A stretch of 64,000 nucleotides of DNA. It comes from Bacillus sp. Xin1. GTDB lineage: Bacteria; Bacillota; Bacilli; Bacillales; Bacillaceae_G. Position numbers and translations under genes: made by a program. Positions 44,704-53,123 of the stretch are shown here, piece by piece; position 1 is the stretch's first letter; every line of letters starts with the position of its first letter. The notes below the pieces were generated by a model. That model was not told where the DNA came from. It made no database searches and worked only from the letters and a program-made list of their open reading frames with translations. The stretch covers positions 17,051-81,050 of the forward strand of contig NZ_JABUAE010000020.1 of NCBI RefSeq assembly GCF_013314535.1, written 5' to 3'.

Positions 44704-45589
44704 TCAGCACACCTCGCTTCTGCTCTTCCATTATTCGGGATGCAAATTCTTCACCAACTTTTAATGCGGCTGCCGTCATAATATCTAAATTACCTGCGTA
44801 AGAAGGAAAATAATCCCCGGCTCCTTCTACCTCTAAAAATACAGTTACACGGTTCCCATCAAACATTGGCTCTTGTTTTAAAGAATACCCTGGGACATAT
44901 GACTTAACTTCTTCAACCATCTTATAAATCGCTTGCCCTATCAATAATTCATCCATATGTTTGACTTCACAATATACAGTGTCCCTCATTAAAATCGGAG
45001 GATCAGCAGGATTTAATATAATAAGCGCTTTTCCGTAGTCCGCTCCCCCAACTTCTTCAATCCCACGCCTTGTCGTAATCGTAAACTCATCAATATTTGC
45101 TCGTGTACCTGGACCTGCACTTAAACTAGAAATCGTAGCAACTATCTCCGCATACGTAACGTCCGCCACTTCGTTAATAGCATGAACAATCGGAATCGTT
45201 GCTTGTCCACCACATGTAATCATATTGACGTTCCGCGTTTCTAGATGAGTCCCATCCTGTATGGCTGGACAAACAAATGGGCCACATGCCGCTGGTGTCA
45301 AATCTATCACTAGTTTTCCTAACTCTCTTAAAACTTCCGCATGATAAATATGTGCTTTAGCTGAAGTAGCATCAAATATAATATCCGCTATGCTAGGATT
45401 CTCAATGATCGCTTGTATACCATTATCAAAAATCTCACATCCTTCTTCTTTCGCCCGCCTTAATCCTTCTGATTCAGAATCTATCCCTATCATGGCAGTC
45501 ATTTCAATACCTTCACTTTTTCTTAATTTATACATTAAATCCGTACCGATATTTCCAGAACCTATAATAGCCGCCTTCACTTTCCCCAC
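44690..45589 (-). CDS. Acetaldehyde dehydrogenase (acetylating)
   Basis: This 299-residue DmpF/MhpF/NbaJ-type enzyme oxidises acetaldehyde with NAD and CoA to acetyl-CoA. The Rossmann motif [18 protein letters not shown] is at the N-terminus and the catalytic Cys is in [16 protein letters not shown] (about residue 125). [19 protein letters not shown] follows. The GTG at 45589 is taken as the start because GGAGGGG lies 6 nt upstream; the frame is open to 45613 but includes that site. It forms a channelling complex with the downstream aldolase. Confidence 0.94.
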   Translation of the reverse strand: MGKVKAAIIGSGNIGTDLMYKLRKSEGIEMTAMIGIDSESEGLRRAKEEGCEIFDNGIQAIIENPSIADIIFDATSAKAHIYHAEVLRELGKLVIDLTPAACGPFVCPAIQDGTHLETRNVNMITCGGQATIPIVHAINEVADVTYAEIVATISSLSAGPGTRANIDEFTITTRRGIEEVGGADYGKALIILNPADPPILMRDTVYCEVKHMDELLIGQAIYKMVEEVKSYVPGYSLKQEPMFDGNRVTVFLEVEGAGDYFPSYAGNLDIMTAAALKVGEEFASRIMEEQKRGVLNETK

Positions 45590-45621
45590 ATATATCCCCT
45601 CCGTTTCACACAATGATACAG

Positions 45622-46401
45622 TTATACAAATTTAATAGAAACAGAACCGAGAGATCCGAAATCAGCTTGAACTTCATCATTACATTGAACCGAAACGGCA
45701 CCCGATAGTGCACCCGGCAAAATTAATTCCCCAGCCTTCAATGAAATTTGAAATTCGCTCAGTTTATTCGCTAGCCAAGCAACTGCTTGCGCAGGATGCC
45801 CTAATGCTGCCGCCCCTGCTCCAGTAGCAATTAAACTATTATTTTTATAGAGCGTCATTCCAGCTGTACGCAAATCTACTTCAGACACATTAGAAAACTT
45901 ATCACCAGCAACTACTCTCGCAGAAGAGCCATTATCTGCTACTGTATCGGCAAGCTTAATCTTCCAATCTGCAATACGACTATCAATAATTTCAAGTGTA
46001 GGTACAATATATTTCGTTGCCATTAACACATCTACATATGTAATATTCGGGCCACTCAAATCTTCTGCTAAAATAAATCCAATTTCCGCTTCTACTTTTG
46101 GAGATACAAACGAATCTACAGCGATTACACTTCCACTTTCTACTTTCATATCATCTAGCAAATGTCCGTAATCCGGTTCATCCACTCCAAGCATTTGCTG
46201 CATTGCATCACTCGTAAGCCCGACTTTCTTCCCAATCACTGTGCGTCCTTGTTTTAACTTTTTTCCAACTACTTCGAGTTGAATGTTATACGAATCTGAA
46301 ACAGATAGATTTGGATACCTTTCCGTAAAAGGAGAAATCGGTCTACACGTTTGTTCTGCCTGCAATAATTCATCTGCTAATTCCTTTATTAACACTTGCA
46401 T
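45622..46401 (-). CDS. 2-oxopent-4-enoate hydratase
   Basis: This 259-residue paralogue of the decarboxylase has [40 protein letters not shown] and [20 protein letters not shown], matching DmpE-type hydratases that add water to 2-oxopent-4-enoate, giving 4-hydroxy-2-oxovalerate. The ATG at 46401 has GGGGTG 7 nt upstream. A 12-bp hairpin lies between it and the aldehyde dehydrogenase gene. Confidence 0.85.
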   Translation of the reverse strand: MQVLIKELADELLQAEQTCRPISPFTERYPNLSVSDSYNIQLEVVGKKLKQGRTVIGKKVGLTSDAMQQMLGVDEPDYGHLLDDMKVESGSVIAVDSFVSPKVEAEIGFILAEDLSGPNITYVDVLMATKYIVPTLEIIDSRIADWKIKLADTVADNGSSARVVAGDKFSNVSEVDLRTAGMTLYKNNSLIATGAGAAALGHPAQAVAWLANKLSEFQISLKAGELILPGALSGAVSVQCNDEVQADFGSLGSVSIKFV

Positions 46402-46437
46402 GTATCTCACCCCATTTTTAGAATCTATATTTAGAAC

Positions 46438-46467
46438 CCATCAGCGGAAATACCATTCCGCTGATGG
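46438..46467 (-). terminator. Internal hairpin in the catabolic operon
   Basis: CCATCAGCGGAA and TTCCGCTGATGG form a 12-bp perfect stem with a 6-nt loop, between the aldehyde dehydrogenase stop and the hydratase start. On the minus strand it is followed by GTTCTAAATATA, a weak T run. It may be a partial terminator or an RNA-stability element. Confidence 0.5.
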
Positions 46468-46477
46468 AAGTTTCACT

Positions 46478-47947
46478 TTATAATTTCATCGTAACTGTCT
46501 TTGCTTCTGTATAAAATTCAAAACTATGGCGTCCACCTTCTCGGCCAATACCACTTGCCTTGGAACCACCAAATGGAGTACGTAAATCTCGTACATACCA
46601 ACAATTAATCCATAATAGTCCCGAATCAATTTGCGAAACAACTCGCTGTGCTCTTCTAAGATCATTTGTCCAAACAACTCCTGCTAAACCATAAATAGAA
46701 TCATTTGCGATACGAATTGCATCTTCTTCTGTCTTAAATGGTATAACAACTAAAACTGGACCAAAAATCTCTTCTTGAGCTACACGCATACAATTATCAA
46801 CATCATATAGTACAGTTGGTTCATAGAAATTCCCTTGTGCTAAACTTTCGATTCTTTTTCCGCCGTGAGCTAATTTCGCTCCTTCTGAAAGACCTATTTG
46901 TACGTATTGTTCAACTGTTTCTAAATGTGATTTTGAAACCAGTGCTCCCATATCTGTATCTTCATCGAGAGGATCTCCTACTTTTATCTTTTTCACCGCT
47001 GCTATAAACTTCTCTAGAAATTGTTCATAGATGCCTTCTTGCACAAGCAACCTAGAACCAGCTAAGCAAATTTCTCCTTGATTTCGGTAAATTGCTTCAA
47101 TTGATCCTTGTACCGCTTCATCTAAGTCAGCATCTTCAAATACAATATTTGCTGATTTTCCGCCTAATTCTAACGACACTGGTATTAAGTTTTCTGAGGC
47201 ATTCCGCATAATCGTTTTCCCTGTATTACTTTCTCCTACAAATGAAATACGTCTTACAGAGGGATGCGTCGTCATTTTCGTTCCTACCGTACTTCCTGGT
47301 CCAGTAATAATATTGAGTACACCTGGAGGTAGCCCGGCCTCATTTGCAATTTCACCAAGTATAACCGCACTTAACGGCGTGTAAGATGCTGGTTTCACAA
47401 CTACTGTATTACCAGCGGCTAGCGCAGCTGACGCCTTCCATGTCATCTGCATAAATGGTAAATTCCAAGGAATAATTAAGCTTGTTACTCCTGCTGGTGC
47501 ATATTTTGCATACGACATAAAGTTATGTTTATCATAATGTTCATGCACCATATACTTTGCCATCTCAGCAAAGAAACGAAAATTATGGGCAGAACGCGGA
47601 ATATCAAATCCACGGCTTTCTTTTATTGGTTTTCCAACATCAAGTGTCTCTATATACGCTAATTCATCTACCTTTTCCATAATCAAATCTGACATTTTGC
47701 ATAAAATAGCCGAGCGTTCTTCCACAGGCATTTTACTCCAAATACCACTTGTAAATGTGCGTCCTGCCGCGTCTATCGCTCGCTTAGCATCCTCTTCATT
47801 TGCTTGCGCAACAGAGGCAAGCTTCCTATTTGTTGATGGATTGAATGTATCAAACGTTTCGCCGGACATCGCATCGACATATTGACCATCAATAAATAAC
47901 TTCGCATCTTTTACTTTTATTTTTTCAGCTAATAGTTCTTTATTCAT
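46478..47947 (-). CDS. 2-aminomuconic (2-hydroxymuconic) semialdehyde dehydrogenase
   Basis: This 489-residue NAD-dependent aldehyde dehydrogenase has the NAD-binding FVGESNTGKTIMRNAS, the general-base Glu in PVSLELGGKSANIVFEDADL, and the catalytic Cys in RNQGEICLAGSRLLVQEGIY (about residue 302). YEPTVLYDV and EEIFGPVLVVIPF follow. Its place between ACMS decarboxylase/deaminase and the 2-oxopentenoate enzymes assigns it to oxidising 2-aminomuconate semialdehyde to 2-aminomuconate. AGGAGG ribosome site. Substrate from context. Confidence 0.9.
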   Translation of the reverse strand: MNKELLAEKIKVKDAKLFIDGQYVDAMSGETFDTFNPSTNRKLASVAQANEEDAKRAIDAAGRTFTSGIWSKMPVEERSAILCKMSDLIMEKVDELAYIETLDVGKPIKESRGFDIPRSAHNFRFFAEMAKYMVHEHYDKHNFMSYAKYAPAGVTSLIIPWNLPFMQMTWKASAALAAGNTVVVKPASYTPLSAVILGEIANEAGLPPGVLNIITGPGSTVGTKMTTHPSVRRISFVGESNTGKTIMRNASENLIPVSLELGGKSANIVFEDADLDEAVQGSIEAIYRNQGEICLAGSRLLVQEGIYEQFLEKFIAAVKKIKVGDPLDEDTDMGALVSKSHLETVEQYVQIGLSEGAKLAHGGKRIESLAQGNFYEPTVLYDVDNCMRVAQEEIFGPVLVVIPFKTEEDAIRIANDSIYGLAGVVWTNDLRRAQRVVSQIDSGLLWINCWYVRDLRTPFGGSKASGIGREGGRHSFEFYTEAKTVTMKL

Positions 47948-47958
47948 TTTCTTGCCTC

Positions 47959-48417
47959 CTACTCTTCGATTTCTAAAACCATCTCGATTTCAATTGTTGT
48001 ATTGTTCGGTAATTGAGCCATTCCAACAGCGGAACGAGCATGCTTTCCCTTTTCACCAAAAACATCTACCAATAAATCAGATGCCCCGTTTATCACTTTT
48101 GGTTGATCAATAAAACCTTCCGTACTGTTTACAAAACCAAGCAACTTCACAACTCGTTTCACCTTATTTAAATCACCTAGTTCATTCTTTACGACACTTA
48201 ATAAGTTCAACATCGACTGTCTTGCCGCCTTATATCCATCTTCTATTGATATATCCTTACCTAATTTCCCGTGGTACTCATCAACACCTTGTCCAGCAGT
48301 AAACAATAAATTCCCAACTCTTACACATCCAACATAATTCCCCACCGCTGGACGAATAGCTGGTAGCGTGAGTCCCATTTCGCTTAATTTACTCTCTGGT
48401 GTTTGTACTTTCTGCAT
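47959..48417 (-). CDS. RidA-family 2-aminomuconate deaminase
   Basis: This 152-residue YjgF/RidA fold protein has NLLFTAGQGVDEYHGKLGKD, VVKLLGFVNSTEGFIDQPKV and RSAVGMAQLPNNTTIEIEMV (the Arg and Glu of the active site). It is slightly longer than RidA itself, as in NbaF/AmnD-type deaminases. It hydrolyses 2-aminomuconate to 4-oxalocrotonate and ammonia. The start overlaps the decarboxylase gene by 29 bp, with GAGGTG as the ribosome site. Confidence 0.85.
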   Translation of the reverse strand: MQKVQTPESKLSEMGLTLPAIRPAVGNYVGCVRVGNLLFTAGQGVDEYHGKLGKDISIEDGYKAARQSMLNLLSVVKNELGDLNKVKRVVKLLGFVNSTEGFIDQPKVINGASDLLVDVFGEKGKHARSAVGMAQLPNNTTIEIEMVLEIEE

Positions 48418-49432
48418 ATACTACACCTCTTTTTTTCATATCAATGTTTAAGAAGCTCGCGGCATTTCCACCAAGCATCGCTTCCTTTTGTTCCCCCGAT
48501 AACTCAAGCGTCTCGTCAATTACTTTACCTGGATGAATTTCCCGTAGTAAAAATGGATAATCCGATCCCATAAAAATCTTTTCATGCCCAAATCGTTCAA
48601 TCATATATTTAAGATTGATAGGATCATAGTTTAAAGAATCGAAATAAAATTTCTTTGCGTAATGGCTAGGAGGATATGTAGTTAATCTTAGATGCGGCCA
48701 TACTTGCCATCCTTGATCTAATCGCGGCAAAATATATGGAAAAGAACCGCCACCATGAGCAAAACAAATCTTTAATCCTGGAAACTTTTCCATCATGCCG
48801 CTCCAGATAAGTGTAGCTGCTGCAAGAGCTGTTTCACTTGGCATTCCAACTGTATACATAAAATTATGATGTGGCATTCTATCTCGCCCTAGCGTTTCCC
48901 ATGGGTGAATAAAAATTGGAACCTGCCATTTTTCAGCCATTCGGAAAAATTCAATAAATGAAGGGTCATCCAAATTTTTCCCATTTACATTCGTTCCAAT
49001 TTCGATTCCATGTAACTTTAATTCCTTTATGCATCGCTCCATCTCACGAACTGCAGTTTCCCCATCTTGCATCGGCACTGTCCCTAATCCAACGAAACGA
49101 TCTGGATATGCTGAGACTGTTTCCGCAATAAAATCATTTTGAATACGCGCCATTGCTTCAGCTTCTTCTGGTTTTGCCCAATAAGAAAATGTAACAGGGA
49201 TCGGTGATAATACTTGTATATCAACACCTTCTCGATTCATATCTTCAATTCTTTTCTCTGGACACCATACTTGGTCTGTCACATCACGAAAATTCTTCCC
49301 TCCAACCATAATGGCCGCACCACATGTACAAGTTCGGTTTAATATCGGCCACCGACCACCACCAAACTTCTCTTCAAAATCTGGAAATGTTTCAGGAATA
49401 ATATGTGTATGAAAATCTATTCGCACTTCCAT
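48389..49432 (-). CDS. 2-amino-3-carboxymuconate-6-semialdehyde decarboxylase
   Basis: This 347-residue amidohydrolase-fold protein begins MEVRIDFHTHIIPETFPDF (metal motif H-x-H). It shows CTCGAAIMVGGKNFRDVTDQ, PIFIHPWETLGRD, ICFAHGGGSFPYI and KIFMGSDYPF (Asp ligand), all typical of ACMSD. It decarboxylates the ring-opened product of 3-hydroxyanthranilate to 2-aminomuconate semialdehyde, diverting carbon away from quinolinate. It overlaps the dioxygenase gene by 16 bp. Confidence 0.94.
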   Translation of the reverse strand: MEVRIDFHTHIIPETFPDFEEKFGGGRWPILNRTCTCGAAIMVGGKNFRDVTDQVWCPEKRIEDMNREGVDIQVLSPIPVTFSYWAKPEEAEAMARIQNDFIAETVSAYPDRFVGLGTVPMQDGETAVREMERCIKELKLHGIEIGTNVNGKNLDDPSFIEFFRMAEKWQVPIFIHPWETLGRDRMPHHNFMYTVGMPSETALAAATLIWSGMMEKFPGLKICFAHGGGSFPYILPRLDQGWQVWPHLRLTTYPPSHYAKKFYFDSLNYDPINLKYMIERFGHEKIFMGSDYPFLLREIHPGKVIDETLELSGEQKEAMLGGNAASFLNIDMKKRGVVYAESTNTRE

Positions 49433-49956
49433 TCCTCCACCTCTTCTGGCATAATATGTCCACAGTTTTTACATGCACGAATTTCCTTATTTGAATTAAA
49501 GCTATGAATTGCTTCTTTCACTTGTTTTTCAATATCGCTTAATTGAACTCGTACGCGATGCATCTCATGATTACACTCATCACAGAACCAAACAAAATCC
49601 TCAAGTTCTCCTTGATTACGCTTCCTTTCAATTACTAATCCATATGTGTCTGCAACGCGGTGCGGTGAATGTGGCACCATAGCCGGCAACATAAACACGT
49701 CACCTTCTTTCACTGTAACGACTTCACGTTTTCCTTCTTCCGTAATACATTCCACATAACATTCCCCTTTTATTTGATAAAAGAATTCATCTGAAGGATC
49801 CACGTGGAAATCACGTCTTCTATTTGGTCCCCCTAAAATCATGGCAATAAACTCTGAATCTTGCCAAATCACCTTGTTATTCACCGGTGGTTTTAATAAC
49901 TCTTTATTTTCATCAATCCATTTTAATAAATTAAAAGATTGTAATGTTTTTGACAT
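49417..49956 (-). CDS. nbaC: 3-hydroxyanthranilate 3,4-dioxygenase
   Basis: This 179-residue cupin dioxygenase has RRRDFHVDPSDEFFYQIKGE (the Fe ligands His and Glu), then PAMVPHSPHRVAD (third His). A C-terminal rubredoxin-like second metal site has WFCDECNHE and RACKNCGHIM (two CxxC pairs), as in bacterial HAO enzymes. It opens the ring between C3 and C4 to give 2-amino-3-carboxymuconate semialdehyde. AAGGAGG ribosome site. Its presence fixes the pathway as 3-hydroxyanthranilate breakdown. Confidence 0.95.
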   Translation of the reverse strand: MSKTLQSFNLLKWIDENKELLKPPVNNKVIWQDSEFIAMILGGPNRRRDFHVDPSDEFFYQIKGECYVECITEEGKREVVTVKEGDVFMLPAMVPHSPHRVADTYGLVIERKRNQGELEDFVWFCDECNHEMHRVRVQLSDIEKQVKEAIHSFNSNKEIRACKNCGHIMPEEVEEWKCE

Positions 49957-49984
49957 GTTCTTTCCTCCTTATAATTCATCCCAT

Positions 49985-50533
49985 TTATATTGTTTTAAGA
50001 GGCCATCCTAACAAGGATTGAGACCTTTGTAATTCCCCTTGAAATAAGTGATTTCGAATCCTCGTTGATGAAATCCGTTCACCTTCTTCACAACAAACCT
50101 CTTCGACGATAGAAACAGCAAAGTATTTCATCAGGAGCTCGATATCTCCTTCACGATTTTTTCCAAACCGAAAATCTTCACCAACACAAATTTCAACAGG
50201 GCATAACCTTTGTAATTCTTGGATAAAATGACTAGCACTTCTTGTCACATACACTTCATCAAAACGAATAACAATTACATGTTCAACACCGAGCTTCTGA
50301 AATCTATTTAACTTCTCATCAATTGGTGTTAACACCTGTGCTCCCTGAAAATAAGAACGTGGTGGTGGATCAAATGTATACACGACATTTGTAATCTGTA
50401 GATTTTTTGCTTTCTCCACCGCGTTTCTAATAACAGTCTGATGCCCTTTATGCACACCATCAAAAGCACCGATCGAGATAATTGATTTTGTTAATTCAGG
50501 TATGCAATGACCATGTATATAAATGATTTTCAC
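49985..50533 (-). CDS. Stand-alone FMN adenylyltransferase (FAD synthetase) domain
   Basis: This 182-residue protein matches only the N-terminal domain of RibF. ISIGAFDGVHKGHQTVIRNA has the nucleotidyltransferase G-x-x-D-G-x-H-x-G-H signature, followed by VVYTFDPPPRSYF, PVEICVGEDFRFGKNREGD and ISSTRIRNHLFQGE. The riboflavin kinase half is absent. It probably makes FAD from FMN and ATP for the monooxygenase upstream. The start is odd: the GTG at 50533 overlaps the GAGG, and an ATT 9 nt on would be better spaced, but homologues begin at the GTG position. Confidence 0.88.
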   Translation of the reverse strand: MKIIYIHGHCIPELTKSIISIGAFDGVHKGHQTVIRNAVEKAKNLQITNVVYTFDPPPRSYFQGAQVLTPIDEKLNRFQKLGVEHVIVIRFDEVYVTRSASHFIQELQRLCPVEICVGEDFRFGKNREGDIELLMKYFAVSIVEEVCCEEGERISSTRIRNHLFQGELQRSQSLLGWPLKTI

Positions 50534-50552
50534 CTCTTTTTTACAATAGGAA

Positions 50553-51299
50553 TCAAATATCCAAATAACCGAATTCCTTTGAAATCAAGTTTGCCGTATT
50601 CATTACACTCCGAATCATGACTTGGCGATTGCTTCCTTGCATATACGAGATGGGACCAACAATATTAAGAGCAGCAATGGTTCTCCCTGTATAAGAACGA
50701 ATAGGAGCTGCAATACCATACAATCCATGTTCATTTTCATTATCACTTATGGAATAACCTTGCTTACGAATTGTCTGTAACTCCTCTTGAAATCTCTTCA
50801 TACAAGTAATCGTATTTGGCGCCCTGGGCAAAAGTCCATTTTCTGGAGTATACTCTAAAGAAGAAGGATTAAATGAAAGAAGAACTTTTCCTGTACTTGT
50901 GCAATATGCAGGTTTTCTTGCTCCAACATGAGTTGATATTTGAACGGAATCCTTTGATGAAACTTTCAAAATAAATACAACGTCTCCACGGTCAAACATA
51001 CCAATATGCACTGTTCCATTAAATTTCTTCACAAGTTCCTCTACAATTGGAATTGCCCCACTATAAATCTCTTGTTGGAACATCACTTGATTGCCCCACT
51101 CTAACAATTTCCAACCCAATCGGTATTTTCTTTGCACATCTCGAATAAGCATTCCTTCTTCACATAATGTACGAACAAGATGATGAACTGTACTCGGATT
51201 CATATTTAATTTCGCTGCAATTTCAGAGTTTCCTAATACCGGCTCATCACTCGTGAAACAATTTAGAATTTTACAAATTTTACTGATAGAAGCGATCAA
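50553..51299 (-). CDS. IclR-family transcriptional regulator
   Basis: This 248-residue regulator has a winged helix in the first ~65 residues (NSEIAAKLNMNPSTVHHLVR) and an IclR effector domain (RKPAYCTSTGKVLLSF, NEHGLYGIAAPIRSYTGRTI, AALNIVGP). It lies between the monooxygenase and the catabolic genes, in the same direction, and most likely controls both in response to an aromatic pathway metabolite. The TTG start has GGAGGT 7 nt upstream. Activator or repressor role not evident. Confidence 0.92.
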   Translation of the reverse strand: MIASISKICKILNCFTSDEPVLGNSEIAAKLNMNPSTVHHLVRTLCEEGMLIRDVQRKYRLGWKLLEWGNQVMFQQEIYSGAIPIVEELVKKFNGTVHIGMFDRGDVVFILKVSSKDSVQISTHVGARKPAYCTSTGKVLLSFNPSSLEYTPENGLLPRAPNTITCMKRFQEELQTIRKQGYSISDNENEHGLYGIAAPIRSYTGRTIAALNIVGPISYMQGSNRQVMIRSVMNTANLISKEFGYLDI

Positions 51300-51450
51300 A
51301 CAACTTACCTCCCCTATTCCAGTTATATATTTTCAGGTTCATATATTGCTAAACATATAAGAAGATTTACATCCTAACAGTAAAATTCTTGTTATCTAGT
51401 TGTTGCTCCTTCCTTTTTCACTTAAAATTGTAAGCGTAATCATTATATAG

Positions 51451-52923
51451 TTAACTTAATGCACTTTCAGACGAACTTGTTTGCAAAGCATTATTCACAA
51501 GGGAGAGAGATTGTTGTTTTTTATACGCATTATAAAACATCCCCATTTTTCGAACTGGGTCGCCAGAATAATAACGCTCATATTGTAATAAACGTTGTCC
51601 AAAAGCTTCACCACATAAATCCCAAGCTAATTTAAATAAGTGAACCCGTTCCTCAGAAGATACCCCTTCACGCCCAATATAATATTTATGCATATCGTCT
51701 TGAATCTCTGGATTCATAAAATCGGCACCTGTTGGTGACATTAACAGCCCACCAGCACCAATGGTTTGAATAATTTCAATAGCTCGCGGATACATTTTAG
51801 GTAATAAGCTACGTATTGTATCAAGTGGTAATCTCGCAGGAACAGCTTCACCATATGCATTCGTTTCATATTCATATTCTGCCACTTGTAAGAGCGCTCG
51901 AATTGTTTCTACATCTTGCATAAGTTCCGCTAACTGATTTTGTACGTTTAAGAAACCATCTACTCCGATTGAGTCTGCTAGCTTTATAGCTACTTCCGCT
52001 GCAAAGGAAAGTTTTACCAGGCCCCTTACTCCTGATTGGTGCGCAGGTTGATGCCCAATTCCTGTTTTCGGATACAGTTGATTTCCAGCTTCTACACTTT
52101 GATAAATGAATACTTTATCCCAAGGGATGAATACATTATGAAAAACAAGTAATGCATCCATTTCTTCAAACCTTGAAGCCAGTGGATGGTCAAATAAAGA
52201 ACGTTTACCATCTTGCATTGGCTCGCGACAAAGAATCCTTAATCCTGGTGCATCAATCGATACTGCAAAAGAGATTGCATGACGCTCATCACCTGGTTTA
52301 AAACTTGGATAGGAATAAATGATTACTTCATCTGTAATCGGAGCAAGTGTTGCTAGCATTTTCGCGCCACTTACATACATTCCTTCCTCCGTTTCTTTCA
52401 CCACACCTAAATGCATCGTTGCATCTTCTTGCTGATGTGAAGCTTTACTTCGATCATTTTGTGGATTGATAATCGCATGTGTTAAAAACAAATCTTGATC
52501 ACGTATGTGCTTATAATAATTTTTTATATTGGTCCCCCACGAAGAATCAAATTTTTCAAAAAACCATGCATTACTCGCCATTGAAGTGACTGTAACATTT
52601 AAAAAGTCTGGTGTTCTACCCATTAAACCATACGTAGCTTTTGCCCATACTTCAAACAATTCCCGGCGCGCTTTTAAATCCTCATAATTTTTCGGCACTA
52701 AAAAGGCATTGGAAACCAGTTCTCCTGTCTCTTCACATATATGGGTAATTTTGTCCTGATACTCTGGATCGTGTTGCATATCATATAATTTAGCAATTTG
52801 TAAAATCGGTTCCCGAAAAACATCTTCATTTACAACATCCGTTACTCGTCTTCCACCAATCCAAATTTCAGGATTTCTCGCCTTTAATCCTTCGATATAC
52901 TGAGCCCCTGTTCGAATCGCCAT
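51451..52923 (-). CDS. HpaB-family flavin-dependent monooxygenase, probably anthranilate 3-monooxygenase
   Basis: This is a 490-residue protein of the 4-hydroxyphenylacetate 3-hydroxylase (FADH2-using) family. It begins [20 protein letters not shown], with [30 protein letters not shown] and [10 protein letters not shown], then a helical C-terminal domain ending near [20 protein letters not shown]. Next to 3-hydroxyanthranilate dioxygenase, the expected substrate is anthranilate; EC 1.14.14.8 is known from Geobacillus thermodenitrificans in such a cluster. It needs a flavin reductase, which is not seen nearby. Start 52923 follows GGAGGGG. Family certain, substrate inferred. Confidence 0.87.
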   Translation of the reverse strand: MAIRTGAQYIEGLKARNPEIWIGGRRVTDVVNEDVFREPILQIAKLYDMQHDPEYQDKITHICEETGELVSNAFLVPKNYEDLKARRELFEVWAKATYGLMGRTPDFLNVTVTSMASNAWFFEKFDSSWGTNIKNYYKHIRDQDLFLTHAIINPQNDRSKASHQQEDATMHLGVVKETEEGMYVSGAKMLATLAPITDEVIIYSYPSFKPGDERHAISFAVSIDAPGLRILCREPMQDGKRSLFDHPLASRFEEMDALLVFHNVFIPWDKVFIYQSVEAGNQLYPKTGIGHQPAHQSGVRGLVKLSFAAEVAIKLADSIGVDGFLNVQNQLAELMQDVETIRALLQVAEYEYETNAYGEAVPARLPLDTIRSLLPKMYPRAIEIIQTIGAGGLLMSPTGADFMNPEIQDDMHKYYIGREGVSSEERVHLFKLAWDLCGEAFGQRLLQYERYYSGDPVRKMGMFYNAYKKQQSLSLVNNALQTSSSESALS

Positions 52924-52956
52924 TTTTACCCCTCCAATATATACATTTTGAAGTTT

Positions 52957-53007
52957 ATTATACAAATAAGTTTAGAAATTCTAGTCAATCTCTTTAATTG
53001 ACAGAAT
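52957..53007 (-). promoter_or_regulatory. Promoter and palindromic operator upstream of the monooxygenase
   Basis: Minus strand: TTGACT (52983-52988), a long 20-nt spacer and TATAAT (52957-52962). The -35 is embedded in an inverted repeat ATTCTAGTCAAT (52978-52989), 7 nt, ATTGACAGAAT (52997-53007), which is a plausible site for the IclR protein. Confidence 0.5.
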
Positions 53008-53123
53008 TTTTAATCATTATAAAACAATCTCTACTCGAAATGACTGCCTTATTTCACATTATGAAATTCCGGTAAAATTTTTAAGGGACATATAAATAAG
53101 GACAGTTCCCTGTCCCTCTTACA

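Noticed and set aside
53099-53114. GGACAG-4-CTGTCC palindrome after spoIIP copy 1 as an operator
   Set aside because: It lies downstream of the gene and upstream of none in its direction. It is more likely a weak terminator stem.
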